DNA of 64,000 nt, taken from positions 76,737,100-76,801,099 of the forward strand of contig OX375872.1 of assembly GCA_947359465.1 (NCBI GenBank), given 5' to 3'. Of this stretch, positions 23,794 through 34,948 are shown piece by piece. Within the stretch, counting starts at the first letter, position 1. The number at the start of each line of letters is the position of its first letter. The notes under the pieces are model-generated. The model was not told the DNA's origin and searched no databases. It worked only from the letters and a program-made list of their open reading frames with translations. The DNA is from Metellina segmentata (taxonomy: Eukaryota > Arthropoda > Arachnida > Araneae > Tetragnathidae). Both the position numbers and the translations under genes were made by a program.

Positions 23794-24427
23794 AATCTAA
23801 TTGACACTTTTCAAATAGCAGAATAGTTAAAAAAGCGGCACTGTAGATTTTCGTTGGTGAGCGGTATGAAACAGGATACATATTTTTAGAGCAATACTAT
23901 TTTCAATTAAAAACAGTACTGTGAAAAGGTCCTGGTATTCATTTCGTTAATATTTCTGACGGGCTAATGATGGCATTTCCGTTAAACTTGGTCATCCACT
24001 CAAATTTTGTATTGATTAGTTTTCTTTAAAATTGCATGATGTTTTAAAAATGCAATAGTGTTTTGATGAAAAAAAATGTGTTACAATTTCATATGAGCAA
24101 ATTTTTTATAAATCTAATTGACATTTTCCGAATAACAGTAGTTAAAAAAGCGGCACTGAAGATTTTCGTTGGTGAGCGGTATGAAACAGGATACATATTT
24201 TAGAGCAATACTAATTTCAATTAAAAAAAAGTACTATGAAAACGTTCTGGTATTCATTTCGTTAAGGTTTCTGACGGGCTAATGATGGTATTTCCGTTAA
24301 ACTTGGTCATCCGCTCAAATTTTTTATTGATTAGTTTTCGTTAAAATTGCATGATGCTTTAAAAATGCAATAGTGTTTTGATGAAAAAAATGTGTTACAA
24401 TTTCATCTGAGCACATTTTTTACACGA
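23794..24427. repeat. Direct tandem duplication, unit about 315 bp
   Basis: Position 23796 (AATCTAATTGACACTTTTC) is repeated at 24111. The two units are nearly identical for about 310 bp, sharing AGCGGCACTG, GGTGAGCGGTATGAAACAGG and GACGGGCTAATGATGG. Confidence 0.92.
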
Positions 24428-24507
24428 TATTACATATATGATGTAGTGTAAAAATGAAATACGGCAAAAAAGTGGGTGTTTATCTTAATTATATAGTTAA
24501 CTCTGAA

Positions 24508-24673
24508 GTAACAGCCCTCCAAGAGGTTTCGACTAGATAGCTCGACCGTCTAGATATGAAAAATTTTGCTAATGACGTTCTCGTCATCAAAATATTACCG
24601 ATGTTTTGATGACTAGATCAAGATCTGGTCAGTTGTCGAGACACCACCTCGAGACAACCACCAGAAGGGTTAA
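24508..24673 (-). mobile_element. Family P MITE
   Basis: The right-type end (CCCTCCAAGAGGTTTCGAC) is on the left and the left-type end (CAACCACCAGAAGGG, then TTAA at 24670) is on the right, so the copy is inverted. It lies between repeated segments of the 23.8-25.2 kb region. Confidence 0.78.
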
Positions 24674-24693
24674 ATTAGAACTCTTGCTCCAAC

Positions 24694-24970
24694 TTAACCC
24701 TTTGACAACGGCTATACATATAACTGGCGCGATTCTTATAACTTTCAAGGTATAATTGCTGTACCGGCCGTTGTCTAAATTTTTTCTTGGCTCGATTCGT
24801 ATTTATAACTTTCAAGATACTACTACTCAACCGGTCATAGTCTAAATACTTTCTTTGCGTGATTCGTATTTATAACTTTCAAGGAACAACTGCTGTACTG
24901 GTCGTGGTCTAATTTCTTTCTTGGTGAGAACAAAGTACAACTGGTGTACCGGCCATAGTCTAAGGGTTAA
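24694..24970. mobile_element. Second TTAA MITE family (family Q)
   Basis: TTAA at 24694-24697 and 24967-24970. Ends are CCCTTTGACAACGGC on the left and, read inverted, CCCTTAGACTATGGCC on the right. The interior is four degenerate repeats containing GTACCGGCCGTTGTCTAAAT and GATTCGTATTTATAACTTTC. It is homologous to the tandem array at 49288-50007. Confidence 0.75.
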
Positions 24971-25009
24971 AAAAATTGCTCTACTTTTCACTATTATTTC
25001 ACTACCTTT

Positions 25010-25250
25010 CATTACTTGGAGAAGCGGATAGTTTATGAATCATTCTGGTAGACTTATTCAGTATTTGGAAAGTTTTATTTGTATTTTTCTTAGTGTTTCT
25101 TCAACAGTATTTTGATGTGAAAAATTTGTCACAGTTTGACTTCGGCACACTTTTGACAGGATACTACATATATGGCGTATGTACGAATGAAACATGAAAA
25201 GTGGATTTAATTTAATGCCATATATAGGTAAAATCTGAAATCACTTAAAT
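25010..25250. repeat. Diverged third unit of the 23794-24427 repeat
   Basis: Shares in order TATTTTGATG, GTCACAGTTT (compare GTTACAATTT), a GATACTACATATATG block and AAAGTGG with the sequence at about 24370-24490. The two TTAA MITEs lie between it and the duplicated pair. Confidence 0.5.
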
Positions 25251-25389
25251 ATGTACTCTTTCTAGCTCCCAATAAAGAGCTAATTTTTACTACTAATTCA
25301 TTCGGCTTAAAAGATAATTTTAATAAATCTTATCTAAAGGGTAAGAGAGTTAATAAAATTAATCTGAAATGAGGACTTGTGAATGTGTT

Positions 25390-25720
25390 CCTTCTTGAAA
25401 ATGATCGAGTCCAAATATTGTCCTTGCTGGGATTGGGGAATGACAAAAATGTTTCAGCATTCCTCGATAATTCTCTCCAGTAATGATACAGGTTACTGGA
25501 TCTATAGGAGAGATGCGCTCAAAAAAGTATGACCTAGAATAAAATAGGCTTTGAAGTTAAACCACACAGTTATTTTTGGAGAAGGCAGTGGGATTTACTG
25601 GAATACGTGTTCAGGTGCCCAAATTCTGCAGTTGTGGATGTTGACCGACGGTAAAAATGAGCCTCATCCCACATAATTTTCTCCAATACCAGTTATTGTC
25701 GACCATAATGCATAATCCAT
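25390..25720 (-). pseudogene. Tc1/mariner-superfamily transposase relic
   Basis: Minus-strand frames read DEAHF with a catalytic Asp (about 25660), then NLGT / RIWAPEH-like text, KITVW, then YFFERISPIDPVTCIITGEN and YRGMLKHF. This is the order of the DDE domain in arthropod DUF4817-associated transposases. There are frameshifts and a stop. N- and C-terminal parts were not found. Confidence 0.55.
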
Positions 25721-26258
25721 TTTATCTGCGTTTAATGCAAATGTTCGACTGTTTTAGACTCCAACAGTGACAACTTTACCCCTTTCGACGACTTTTGGTA
25801 CTACACTTTTTACTTTTGTATCGTTGTTGGGGATGGAAACGATACGTAAATATGATAATAAGTGAGAATATAGTTGAGTCAACAAATACCAAATATTTAC
25901 ATTGTAATTAATGTGAAATTGATAAACTCTTCTCCCAAATTACTATCTGCCTCAATATATTTTTTAAATTTTATATTTTTACCACACACTCCCAGACTTT
26001 GACTAATATATTCTGATATTCTTAATTGTTTTAACTTTCTACTCAAACAATTTTTAAAATCCTTTTCAATGAGATTTTAATGGGGCTTCACTTGCACCAC
26101 ATTATTTTGACCAATTAAATAATCTTGCATTGTTTTCCTCTTTGTACTGTGATAGTATTATGAGTACAGCAAGACAAAGTCTTTTCGTCTGTGCTCTTCT
26201 TTTGCCTGCGCAATTTTCCTGTCGAAATTCGAGGCGCTCTGGAAATGAAATTCATCTA
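25721..26258. other. Unclassified AT-rich segment
   Basis: Nothing recognisable seen. Confidence 0.35.
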
Positions 26259-26261
26259 TAG

Positions 26262-26325
26262 AACTCCTCAATGTCGCAATCTTTCCCTTTGGGATTGATT
26301 CCTGATCGTCACCAATAGCCTGTTG
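26262..26325 (+). repeat. SINE family A, 3' fragment
   Basis: Matches the 3' body read forward: CCCTTTGGGATTGATTCCTG, then CGTCACCAATAGCC. Confidence 0.5.
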
Positions 26326-26329
26326 GGTT

Positions 26330-26788
26330 TCTTTAGAATTAGAAGAAAACTGATCTGATCTTGATCTAGTCATCTCCAAAAAAATTGGTAGGTAGGAAGG
26401 TAATTAATTAACTTCAATCTGGAACAACACAACGGGCAATTGTCAACGGTCCGGAATCAAAACCGAAGAAAAAGATCCTAGGACAACACCAGGTAAATTT
26501 GAACCACGGTCAGACGACGAGGTCACACCTCAGATGACATCCCAAAGTCCAAACTTCTACATTACGCAAAACGTGAGGACATTTGAGGTAATGCTAGATT
26601 TAACTTTCACCAAACCCCTTTGTACACGACGGTCTTTGGTTGGATTTGAACTCGAAACCCTCCGGTTGCTAGTTCATTACTCTTCCAACCAATTTCTGTG
26701 GCTCCTGAAAAAATTGACGAATTATCGCGCCACAAGCAAAATTGGTCAAATCTTGATGGACGAGATACCTCGTCGCTTGGAGGGTTGA
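26330..26788 (+). mobile_element. Family P MITE interrupted by a SINE
   Basis: The left piece (26330-26386) contains AACTGATCTGATCTTGATCT. The right piece (26706-26788) contains AAAATTGGTCAAATCTTGATGG, GACGAGATACCTCGTC and CTTGGAGGGTTGA. A SINE separates them. The left terminus of the MITE is missing. Confidence 0.7.
26387..26705 (-). mobile_element. SINE family A, nearly full length, inserted in a MITE
   Basis: Minus-strand tRNA-derived SINE with an A-box-like segment at the high-coordinate end, a B box near 26640-26655 and a TACC tail at 26387. AAAAAATTG occurs on both sides, which fits a target-site duplication. Confidence 0.8.
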
Positions 26789-26799
26789 CTACAGGTAAA

Positions 26800-26895
26800 A
26801 GACCAAAGACAGCGCTTTGTGATTTAAACCTCACTTAGGTGGCGAGGTCAACAACTTAGCCAGCAGTCCTATTCTCCAAATTTTCAAACCACGCC
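26800..26895 (-). repeat. SINE family A, internal fragment
   Basis: GCGAGGTCA, then CTATTCTCCAAATTTTCAAA and CCACGCCATTA match the middle of the SINE body. Confidence 0.4.
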
Positions 26896-27395
26896 ATTAT
26901 GAATCTAGTAAACAAGGATTCATAGTATTATGCCTGTGGCTATATTTTAAAAATCATTAACAAACAATTTTTTTGGAGGGTGGGGTTTCGGTCCACAGTG
27001 CTCTTCCCCTTCCGACTACCTTTGTGACCCTACCCTCTCGGACTACTACTTGTATGTAATTCTGGAGCACATTATAGCAAATTACGTATGACTTAAGAAT
27101 GTGACGTACATCCATCTAATTATAACGTATAACCAACACCGTGCGAAAATCAATAACCACAAACATCTTTTCGTGACGAAAATGAACATTCGTGCATAAA
27201 TACTGTATCTATTACGTGCGTTGATTAGCATAACTGCATGTTGTGTGCTTCATCCAGGCACAGCTTGAAGTGTTCAGATTAAAAAGTAAAAACACGGTTA
27301 AAGCAGCGAATGAGTTTTTTAAATGAATATCTTTTAAGATGATTCATTTAACAATTCATTCCACCGTCATGAAGAAGCTGTCGAAGGTTTCGTCT
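26896..27395. other. Unclassified segment
   Basis: A GC-richer patch at about 26975-27055 is unexplained; otherwise nothing seen. Confidence 0.3.
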
Positions 27396-27643
27396 TTATC
27401 CCTCCTGTGGTTGTCTGGACGTGGTATTTCGGCATGAGTAAAACTGTCCAGATTTTGATGGACGAGATGTCTCGTTCATCAAGATCTCGTTGTATCTCGT
27501 CATAAGAAAACTACCCAGATCTTGATTTCATCATCATCATCAAAGCATCAGTAATATCTTTATAACAAGACATCTTGTCACTAGCTATATTTGTCATCTC
27601 TTGATAGACGAGATATATCGTCACAACTGCTTGGAGGGTCGTT
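27396..27643 (+). mobile_element. Family P MITE
   Basis: Left end CCCTCCTGTGGTTGTCTGGAC; right end CTGCTTGGAGGG. Palindrome-like sites occur near 27462, 27494 and 27606, and a CATCATCATCATCA tract lies in the middle. TTAA sites are decayed to TTAT and TCGT. Confidence 0.78.
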
Positions 27644-28036
27644 TGTAAACAAGTTGTTTGTAAACTATAATATTGAAGGATGAACTTTAATCGTTGCATT
27701 GAATTCGACTGATGTCATTACGGTTAAATAATTGACCCTTTTAAATAGTTGTATTTGAATTTGGATCTGAAAGGCTAACTTATTGCTTGCAATTTGAAAT
27801 CATTTTCTAATATTTTAGTTTACCAGAGAAAAAAATGTGTTTAGATAAAAAATAACGTTTTTTTTTTTTTTTGTAATTCAGAGATTTGAACTGGCACCTT
27901 TATTGTACAAAGCTTTGAGCTTTGCAAAATTTAATTTAAAAATACAAGCTAAAGTGAAAGAAAAATAGTAAGTAGCAGGTGAAATAACATTCACATAACG
28001 CTAATTGTTTCATTTATTAATGAAATGAAAATTTAT

Positions 28037-28097
28037 TAATATACTATGTCCCCACCACAGTCATTCTTATTAGAATGACTGGGGACATAGTATATTA
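28037..28097. repeat. Long near-perfect hairpin
   Basis: TAATATACTATGTCCCC at 28037 is exactly complementary to GGGGACATAGTATATTA at 28081-28097, and an inner stem AGTCATTCT / AGAATGACT follows. Only a small bulge (ACCAC) and a few loop bases break the 61-base fold. It could be a tiny MITE, a pre-miRNA-like hairpin or a replication-derived inverted repeat. Confidence 0.85.
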
Positions 28098-28919
28098 AGA
28101 ACCTCATAAAACCGAGTTCCTTTATCTCATGCAAATGTATAATATTCAAATCGCAACTGAAAGACAGTTTTTCAATACGAAACCTTTGAGTTTTATTTCT
28201 GCATTCCGTTGGTAGACTAGCTTGTACAAAAGTATTGCTTAACGGCCAATAAATCCTTCAGAATCGAAGAGAACAAGTCAAATATCCAAACTATGTGGGA
28301 CTAGTTCTCTATATCCTTCTCATTTCAAATAAAACACAGTAGCATATAAGACTTTTTAACCTGCAGATTTCTTGCATTCGAATATAATTTTTAGAATTTC
28401 TTCGGGCCTTCTAGAATTTTTATATTTAAAATTTTTTTAATTATTTCTCAATGATCAAATCGAAGAACGTTCCCGATTGCATTCACTTGTTTCATCACAC
28501 ATATTATTTTAGCCCCACTTTGATAAAGAAGCAATATTTTACAAGAGAAAGCACTTCTGAATTGGTGCAAAATATAATAAACGTACATGTCATTTCTAAT
28601 GTCACCGTGTGTACCCATTCGAAAACTTCAAATTTAATGAACTGATATTTAGCTTTACTTCTAACATAAATCTGTTTGGAATACACATAAATTAATATAT
28701 GCTGACCACAATTTACAATGTTTGTGGTAAGAAAAAAATCTAACAATGATTTACGACACACAAATTATCTTTGATCTACAAACATGTCATTCAAATGTGA
28801 AATCGCGGGGAAAAAAAACCACTTCTCTTCATCCGAGTAATTTAAACTGTAAAGAAAATTCAAATATAGCGCTTGACAGGAACCTTATGTCCTTCTATAC
28901 ATTCAAGATCATAAAATTT
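28098..28919. other. Unclassified AT-rich segment
   Basis: Nothing recognisable seen; 27644-28036 is similar. Confidence 0.4.
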
Positions 28920-29790
28920 TCATAAGGGGCCGTCTTCATATTAAATGGAGCTCCAACTTCATAATTTCCAATAAGAACCTCCTATTTCGACACATAATTA
29001 CACATCCAGATCAAAATTTAACTTTAGATACCTAATTTCATGTCAATTAGTTCTAACCGTTTCGACGTTATGAGGGCAGAAAGATTGAGCTCCCAATGTT
29101 AAATCAGTTTCTTAGACTTTTATGGATATCTTCTCAAATAATATTTTCATATCGCTAATATTTTGTGTCATGTTACTTTTAAACAACCCAGATACAATTC
29201 ATTCTAGTATTCGATTTTAAAAATAGTTTTTAGTATGCAATAATAATTATTAAATTTAAGTTTGAAAAATTATGTATTAGAACCCCTTATTATATTTTTT
29301 AAGGTAATCAATTCAAGAGGACTTCTAGTATGGCCATGCAAAATTTCAGCTCTTTCCGATAGTTAGTTTTTGACCTACATTAAATTTTATGGAGAAACCA
29401 AAACTTTATAAAACCGTTTGATAAATCTAGGATAATAGTTCTCGGATCGTTTGCACTTGCAAAGTAAATAATAATAACGTAATTCTCAAATCCCTTACAC
29501 TTTCATAGTAAATATAATATTTCTCGGATTGCTGAAAAATGGGTTTGAAATAGTGTTCAAATTTGAAATTCGGGTAGCGATAGTTACAATGATTCTCCAT
29601 CTACTAATAGCATCTTTTTATGTGGAGACTTTAATGTTGAATATCTCGGTATATATTGATAGTATAATCAATAAATTTTATATTTAGACTAATTTAACTA
29701 TGCAGAATCTGATTACAGCATCAAAATATGGTGTTTCCATTAGAAATTTTAGTTTTGCGTAAAATTTAATATGAAGATGTCCCCTTATGC
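28920..29790. mobile_element. Non-autonomous DNA element with TIRs, about 870 bp
   Basis: Left end CATAAGGGGCCGTCTTCATA (28921) and, read inverted, right end CATAAGGGGACATCTTCATA (29790) match over about 26 bp with two or three differences. The interior is AT-rich and non-coding. A target-site duplication is not clear, so the superfamily is unassigned. Confidence 0.65.
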
Positions 29791-29914
29791 AACTTTTTTG
29801 GATTTGACTTTGTATAGGATGTTATTCCTTTTTGAAGGATACCTTTGAATTTGCTCTATTAAGAATAGCGCTCGAAATAAAGGTGGTGGTTCGTTTTCTT
29901 CCGCAACTGTACAT

Positions 29915-30140
29915 TTACACTCCAAGAGGTTTATAGGACATATGTCGTCCATCAAGATTTAACCCGTTTTGCTAATGACTAGATATCTAGACTATTTGGT
30001 GATGACGGGAAATCTTGGGTTGGTATTCTGACAATCGTGATCGTGTTTTCTAATGACGAGACACACATCTCGCCCATCAAGATATGGTCAATTTTGCTAA
30101 TGGTGAGACACCTCCTCCAGACAACCACCAGGAGGGTTAA
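29915..30140 (-). mobile_element. Family P MITE
   Basis: Inverted copy: ACTCCAAGAGGTT on the left, ACAACCACCAGGAGGG and TTAA (30137-30140) on the right. Includes GACTAGATATCTAG near 29977 and GACGAGACACACATCTCG near 30055. Confidence 0.78.
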
Positions 30141-30267
30141 GGGCGATAAGAAAGTACTTCATATCAAAAATACAAAATCAAAGAAATCAAAACATCACAA
30201 AGAGGTGGATATATATTACGTATTTGAACATCTTCGGGAACTCTTGGCTTGAAGGTTATGAAAACTG

Positions 30268-30570
30268 AAATTTTAATTGACATCACACTGGAGCAACACA
30301 CCGGGCTATTGGAAGCGGTGAGGGATCAAACCCGAAGTGAAATTTCCAAGGAAATCACCACGTAATTTTGAACCACTGTCATAAGTACAAGCTCACACCT
30401 GAACCGGCTCACAACTCTCCAAACTTACACACCTCGCCAACGTAGGGACATTGGAGGCTACCACAGATTTAAAGTGCACCATTCTCCCTTTGTTGACGAT
30501 GGTTTTGGTTTGGATTCGAACTCACAATCCCCATGTTGCTAATCGGTTACTCTTCCAAACAGGCTACTTC
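30268..30570 (-). mobile_element. SINE family A, nearly full length
   Basis: The high-coordinate end carries the tRNA-like head (TTCGAACTCACAATCC is the complement of a B box near 30520). The body and the GTTAATTA-type 3' end lie at about 30270-30300. Confidence 0.75.
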
Positions 30571-30668
30571 GGGCTCATTTATTTCTATGATAAAAATCCA
30601 AAGCAATCTGGAGACTGATCTACACGCCAAATATCATGAACATTCACAGTGCGCAATTGCACATCTCG

Positions 30669-31061
30669 AGCCGCGGTAGCTCAGTCAGTAGAGCGTCGGG
30701 CTCGCATCGGAAGGGTTGTGGGTGCTGTCCTCAGCGGAGCCTGCAATTCTGATGGTTGCGAGATCGGCGCTTAGACCTGGCTAAAGACCGTCGTGTTCGC
30801 TAATGGTGGCTGGGGCACGTTAAATAGGTCGTGGTCACAAAGTCCCCCATGCTCCCATACCAAATCAATACCTCTGGGGGTACCTGATCAGGGGGTTATC
30901 TGCCTCTGATTGGGATCTAAATTACGATATGTGTGAGTGAATGGATGTGTGAAAGGGACCTTCCTGTAAAACGGATGTGTCATGTATGAAGAAGTCCAAC
31001 CCTCCGGGGCAATGGCACCCCCAATTGGGCCATATATGGCCCGAACGACAACAACAAAAAG
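30669..31061 (+). mobile_element. SINE family B, tRNA-derived
   Basis: Starts GCCGCGGTAGCTCAGTCAGT, a textbook tRNA D-arm and A box, followed by a degenerate anticodon/T-arm region. The body runs on about 320 bp and ends in GGCCATATATGGCC and ACGACAACAACAAAA. It is distinct from family A in body and tail. A fragment of the same 3' end recurs at 31341. Confidence 0.75.
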
Positions 31062-31340
31062 ATGTGAGAGTCATGGTTTTGTGATATCTAAAGCCTCGAT
31101 AGGTAATATCGTCAACAAGAAAGGAAAAAAACGTCAAATTGGAGCCTCAAGTGGGACAAAAATTCCAAACAAGTATCCAAGGAAGAAACGGATATCTTCG
31201 ACTATTGCAAAGGTACGTTGTTAAATGTTAAAAGAAAATCTCTCTAGACAATGAACAGTTGCAAAATCATTAAAATGGTCGGTGTCCACTGTAAACAAAA
31301 TGATAAACGTTGATTTAAATCTTAAGAAAGCGAAAAAACG
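31062..31340 (+). pseudogene. Tc1/mariner-type transposase N-terminal relic
   Basis: The plus-strand frame reads ISKASIGNIVNKKGKKRQ, then NKYPRKKRISSTIAK. After a frame change it reads AKSLKWSVSTVNKMINVDLN followed by LKKAKKR. The pair of helix-turn-helix-like segments joined by a basic PRK linker is the layout of mariner-superfamily DNA-binding domains. A SINE B 3' fragment ends it. No catalytic domain follows. Confidence 0.5.
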
Positions 31341-31397
31341 CCTCCGGGGCAATGGCACCACCAATTGTCCATATATGGCCCGCACGACAACAACAAT
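31341..31397 (+). repeat. SINE family B, 3' fragment
   Basis: CCTCCGGGGCAATGGCACCA, then ATATATGGCCCG and ACAACAACAA repeat the terminal 57 bp of the SINE at 30669-31061. Confidence 0.75.
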
Positions 31398-31952
31398 TGC
31401 ACACCTCAATAACTTTGACTTATTCTGTTTCACTTGTGATTCATATGACGTTATGTTGTTTTTCTTATCACCCCATTTCTATCGATCGTCAAGTATGAAT
31501 TAAGCAGAGCAGGAATCCACCCCTGTATCCCTGAGTGCTCTATGAGTTCCAAAAAGATGGTATAATAACGTCTTAGAAATTGTGAGTTAATGCCATCCCA
31601 TCAAGTATTTAAGCGTCGAATAAATCCGATATCGTATCTTGGAATGTCCCATGTGACTAAGAAGTAAGAAGTGTATGTTTACTGCTCTTTCTTGTAATGT
31701 ATTCCCATTTGGAAGGAGTGATAAAGCTAGAAATGCCCATTGCATCTTGCTGTATAAGGCAATGTGTATGAAACGAATGAATGCACCCATTCGGGGAATC
31801 TATGTGTTAGATGCTACCGTATTCTCTCTCCTTGCACGTATGAATGATGCAGTATATTTTTTATAACCTGACTTTAAATGGATAAAGTAGGTAATGCATA
31901 GAAAGATGAAATTATTCTCCATTTTCTTTCGACTAAATGAAAAATCACTGTT
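31398..31952. other. Unclassified segment
   Basis: Nothing recognisable seen. Confidence 0.35.
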
Positions 31953-32258
31953 AAAGGTAGGTATTTTAACTAACGTCGCACTGGAGCAACACAGTGGTCT
32001 ATTGGCGACGGTTCAGGATCAAACCCAATGGGAAAGATCCGAGGTCAACACCGCATAATTTCGAACCAGATGACGAGGTCACACCTCAGTTGGAACCACA
32101 CTTCAATCAACCACACCACGCCAACGTGAGGAACTTTGAGGCCTCGACAGATTAAACGTACGACAGCCTCCTTTGTACGCAACGGTTTTTGGTTGGATTC
32201 GAACTTGCCTCACTCCGTTTGCTAATCCGTTACTCTTCCAACTGGTTTACCGCGGTCA
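31953..32258 (-). mobile_element. SINE family A, full length
   Basis: AGGTAGGTATTTTAACTAAC marks the 3' tail on the left. CTTCCAACTGGTTTACCGCG on the right is the complement of the tRNA-like A-box head. The B box is complementary to about 32190-32205. Confidence 0.82.
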
Positions 32259-33452
32259 TCAATCATTGTTAAGAGACTGATAACGGTTTGAAGTTTTTTT
32301 TGTGTCGATAGGTGTATTAAAAAGTGGTGATTTAAAATAATAGTACACAACATTTAAAAAAGTATTTAAAAAATTAAGGAGTTCGGAAAGTCTAATAGAA
32401 ACAATATTAATTTGTCTAATTTCCTTCTACATTTCTATAAAATATACGGGAGATGACGGTATAAAGTTTGTATACAAGCAAATATTTCTCATTTACCTCA
32501 TTATTTTATAAGTGACGATTTAACATTAAATTGCTTAACATTGATAACAGATTATATAAAACCAAATACGTTTAAATCCGAAAATTATTTTGGTTTGATC
32601 TCAAACATTTGTAAAAAATGATTACCTCAACTATATTGTCTTTTCAATATAATTTATGATGCTTACAGAGGGATTGGTCCCGGAAAGTTTTACCTTTCCA
32701 AGTTAGAGTAGTTTCTTATAAAATGTACCCCGAAAATAGGAAGTGTTCCTTTCAAGAAAATCGCTTTTAAAGTTCAACATCTGAGCTAACTGAGCCGTTT
32801 GTAGGCATTTTTATTTATATATTTAAAACTAATCGTCGGTTTACAAGTGAAGCACACTAAGTCGAAAAACATGGTTCCGAGGAAACAAATTGGAAATTCT
32901 ACTCCCTGAGATTTACTCACTAAGAATGTTTCTATTGAAGGCATCAAATTCATACTTTATGCAAAGGAAAGATCCCTAGTGTACTTCACCAGTCTAAAGA
33001 TCACCACTTTCTGGCTTAGAAAAGTTAAAGAACGCATATCTAGCACATATTGACTTAGTGCGTTTCACTTGTACGTCGACGTAGTAAGAGTCTAGGCAAA
33101 AATGAAGTAATTTGAAGAAGCATAAATCTAAACTCTCAAAAAATATATTTTTATAACCATTGAGGGTTCTAACTCTCCTTAAATCTAAATGAAAAGCCAA
33201 ATGAGTTAGATGCAATCTGGTGAGTGGGCACTTCATTGGTGACATACAAAGAGACGTCTTGTCATTATGACATCACAGAAGTAAATTTTAAAAAAATCCA
33301 GAAAAGAAGGGTTCATCAAACAGGGATCCAAGTTTAAACTAAACGGTCCTGGAAAGTTTATTAACCAAAGAGAAATGAGAATACTCGATTATATATAGTG
33401 ATTATACCTTACTATCTATTTATCAGTGATAGATGATAAGGTTATATTCAAA
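32259..33452. other. Unclassified AT-rich segment
   Basis: No gene or repeat recognised. The 83-codon minus-strand frame at 32994-33245 resembles nothing I know. Confidence 0.4.
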
Positions 33453-33670
33453 TTAACCTTTCTGGTGGTAATAATTAGCGAATCTCGTCATTAGCAAAAC
33501 TGACCAGATTTTGATGAATGATATATCTTGTCAGTAGGAAAAACCTGATCTGACATTGATCTCGTTAACATTTAAAGAAATCGACACTATCTTTATAAGA
33601 AAATACCTCGCAAAAAATTAGTCAGATCTTGATAGACGGGATATTGCACAGAAATCAATGGAGGACTATA
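33453..33670 (+). mobile_element. Family P MITE
   Basis: TTAACCTTTCTGGTGG at 33453. Palindrome-like sites are degraded (for example GATATATCTTGTC). The right end is decayed to CAATGGAGGACTATA. Confidence 0.7.
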
Positions 33671-34700
33671 TAAAAACCGAGTCTGAAAAATTATGGGTGA
33701 AACAGATTAAATGCGAAATAGTAGCACCGTTACAACACAATGCGTTTCTTCAAAATAATAGTTAAATGAATGTATAAAACAATGTTTTTAAAATGCTCCT
33801 TTCAACCTATTTTGTACAAATATTGTCGTTTAGAATATTTGTTCACAGGTACCCCAATATTGTTACATAATGAAATTAGAAACCGCTAATAGGGGGGGGG
33901 GCAATCGTCCAAATGTTCACTAGAAACAGGCTGTCTTAAGCCGCACAATTTAAAGTTTGTGGAATCAGCAAATCTGCTATTCTTTAATACCCTTTACACA
34001 AAAAGCCTTCTTTCAATCTACATTAGTACGAAATGCAACATTTAATAGGGGATTATTCTTTTACGTTTTGTTTCTAGAAGTAAGAAAACTTTAAAATCAA
34101 ATAACCACAAACACTTAAGCAGAAATGTATATCTTCATTTGCTTTTAATGAGCAGATTACATTTAATCATGGATTATTCTAAATACAACTGTTTTGCTTT
34201 AACGAGCAACCGTAAGTTACCACAATTTAAAATGCCACACATATCCAACAAATCTTGAAATAGCGGTATGTAATCTGCGCATAAATAAAACATATCTTAT
34301 GCACTTAAACAATTACAGCAGTCGTAAGAACCCTCTTCTGCGCCTAGAGTCATTTACTCCCAGACAATAATTCACAAAGCAATCTTTCTTCACATTCAAA
34401 AATAGCTTTATTCAAGTCAAATTTTTAAAAGTTTTATTGTTTTCTTTACTGGCTCAAACCCGTAATCTACTGCATAAACACTGCCTGGGTCGAAAGTGAG
34501 CAATCAAGGTCAGTGTACCGCCTTAATCTAATTATCTGCGCAGTTCTGAAAGCGTGGTTCTTAACACTAATAATTATTCCCTGAGGAGTGGAACACTTTC
34601 TTCAGCTTTCTAAGTAGTGATTGAATTAAGTAAAGTCTGAAAATTAGTTAGTTTACCTTATGATCTCGAGGATGAAAAATGAAGTATTCATCAGCCTGCC
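33671..34700. other. Unclassified AT-rich segment
   Basis: Only a G9 run at about 33892-33900 stands out. Confidence 0.4.
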
Positions 34701-34920
34701 AAAACCTCCAAGTGGCTTAAATGAGATAGCTCGTCCATCAAGACCTCACAAATTTCACAAATGACGAGATATCTCGTCATCAAAATAGAGTCGAATTTTT
34801 GCGACGACGAGATCAAGACAAGTCCAATTTTCTAATGACGAGATGTCTCGTTCATCAAGGATCTGGTCAATTTTTCTAATGAACGATATATATCGTCGAG
34901 ATAACCACAAAGAGGGTTAA
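34701..34920 (-). mobile_element. Family P MITE with a perfect palindrome
   Basis: Inverted copy: CCTCCAAGTGGCTT on the left, ACCACAAAGAGGG with TTAA (34917-34920) on the right. Perfect GACGAGATATCTCGTC at 34763-34778. Confidence 0.8.
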
Positions 34921-34948
34921 ATTGTGTACAAATGCGGTTTTTGTCATT

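Noticed and set aside
26975..27055. Second promoter or LTR candidate from GC-rich text
   Set aside because: Too short, and no supporting motif.
30669..30740. Functional tRNA gene suggested by GCGGTAGCTCAGTCAGTAGA
   Set aside because: No complete T arm or acceptor stem follows; the sequence continues into a SINE body whose 3' end recurs at 31341.
31080..31220. Host exon suggested by a basic frame ending in GCAAAG|GTACGT
   Set aside because: The frame reads like a transposase DNA-binding region and continues, after frame changes, into another such segment.
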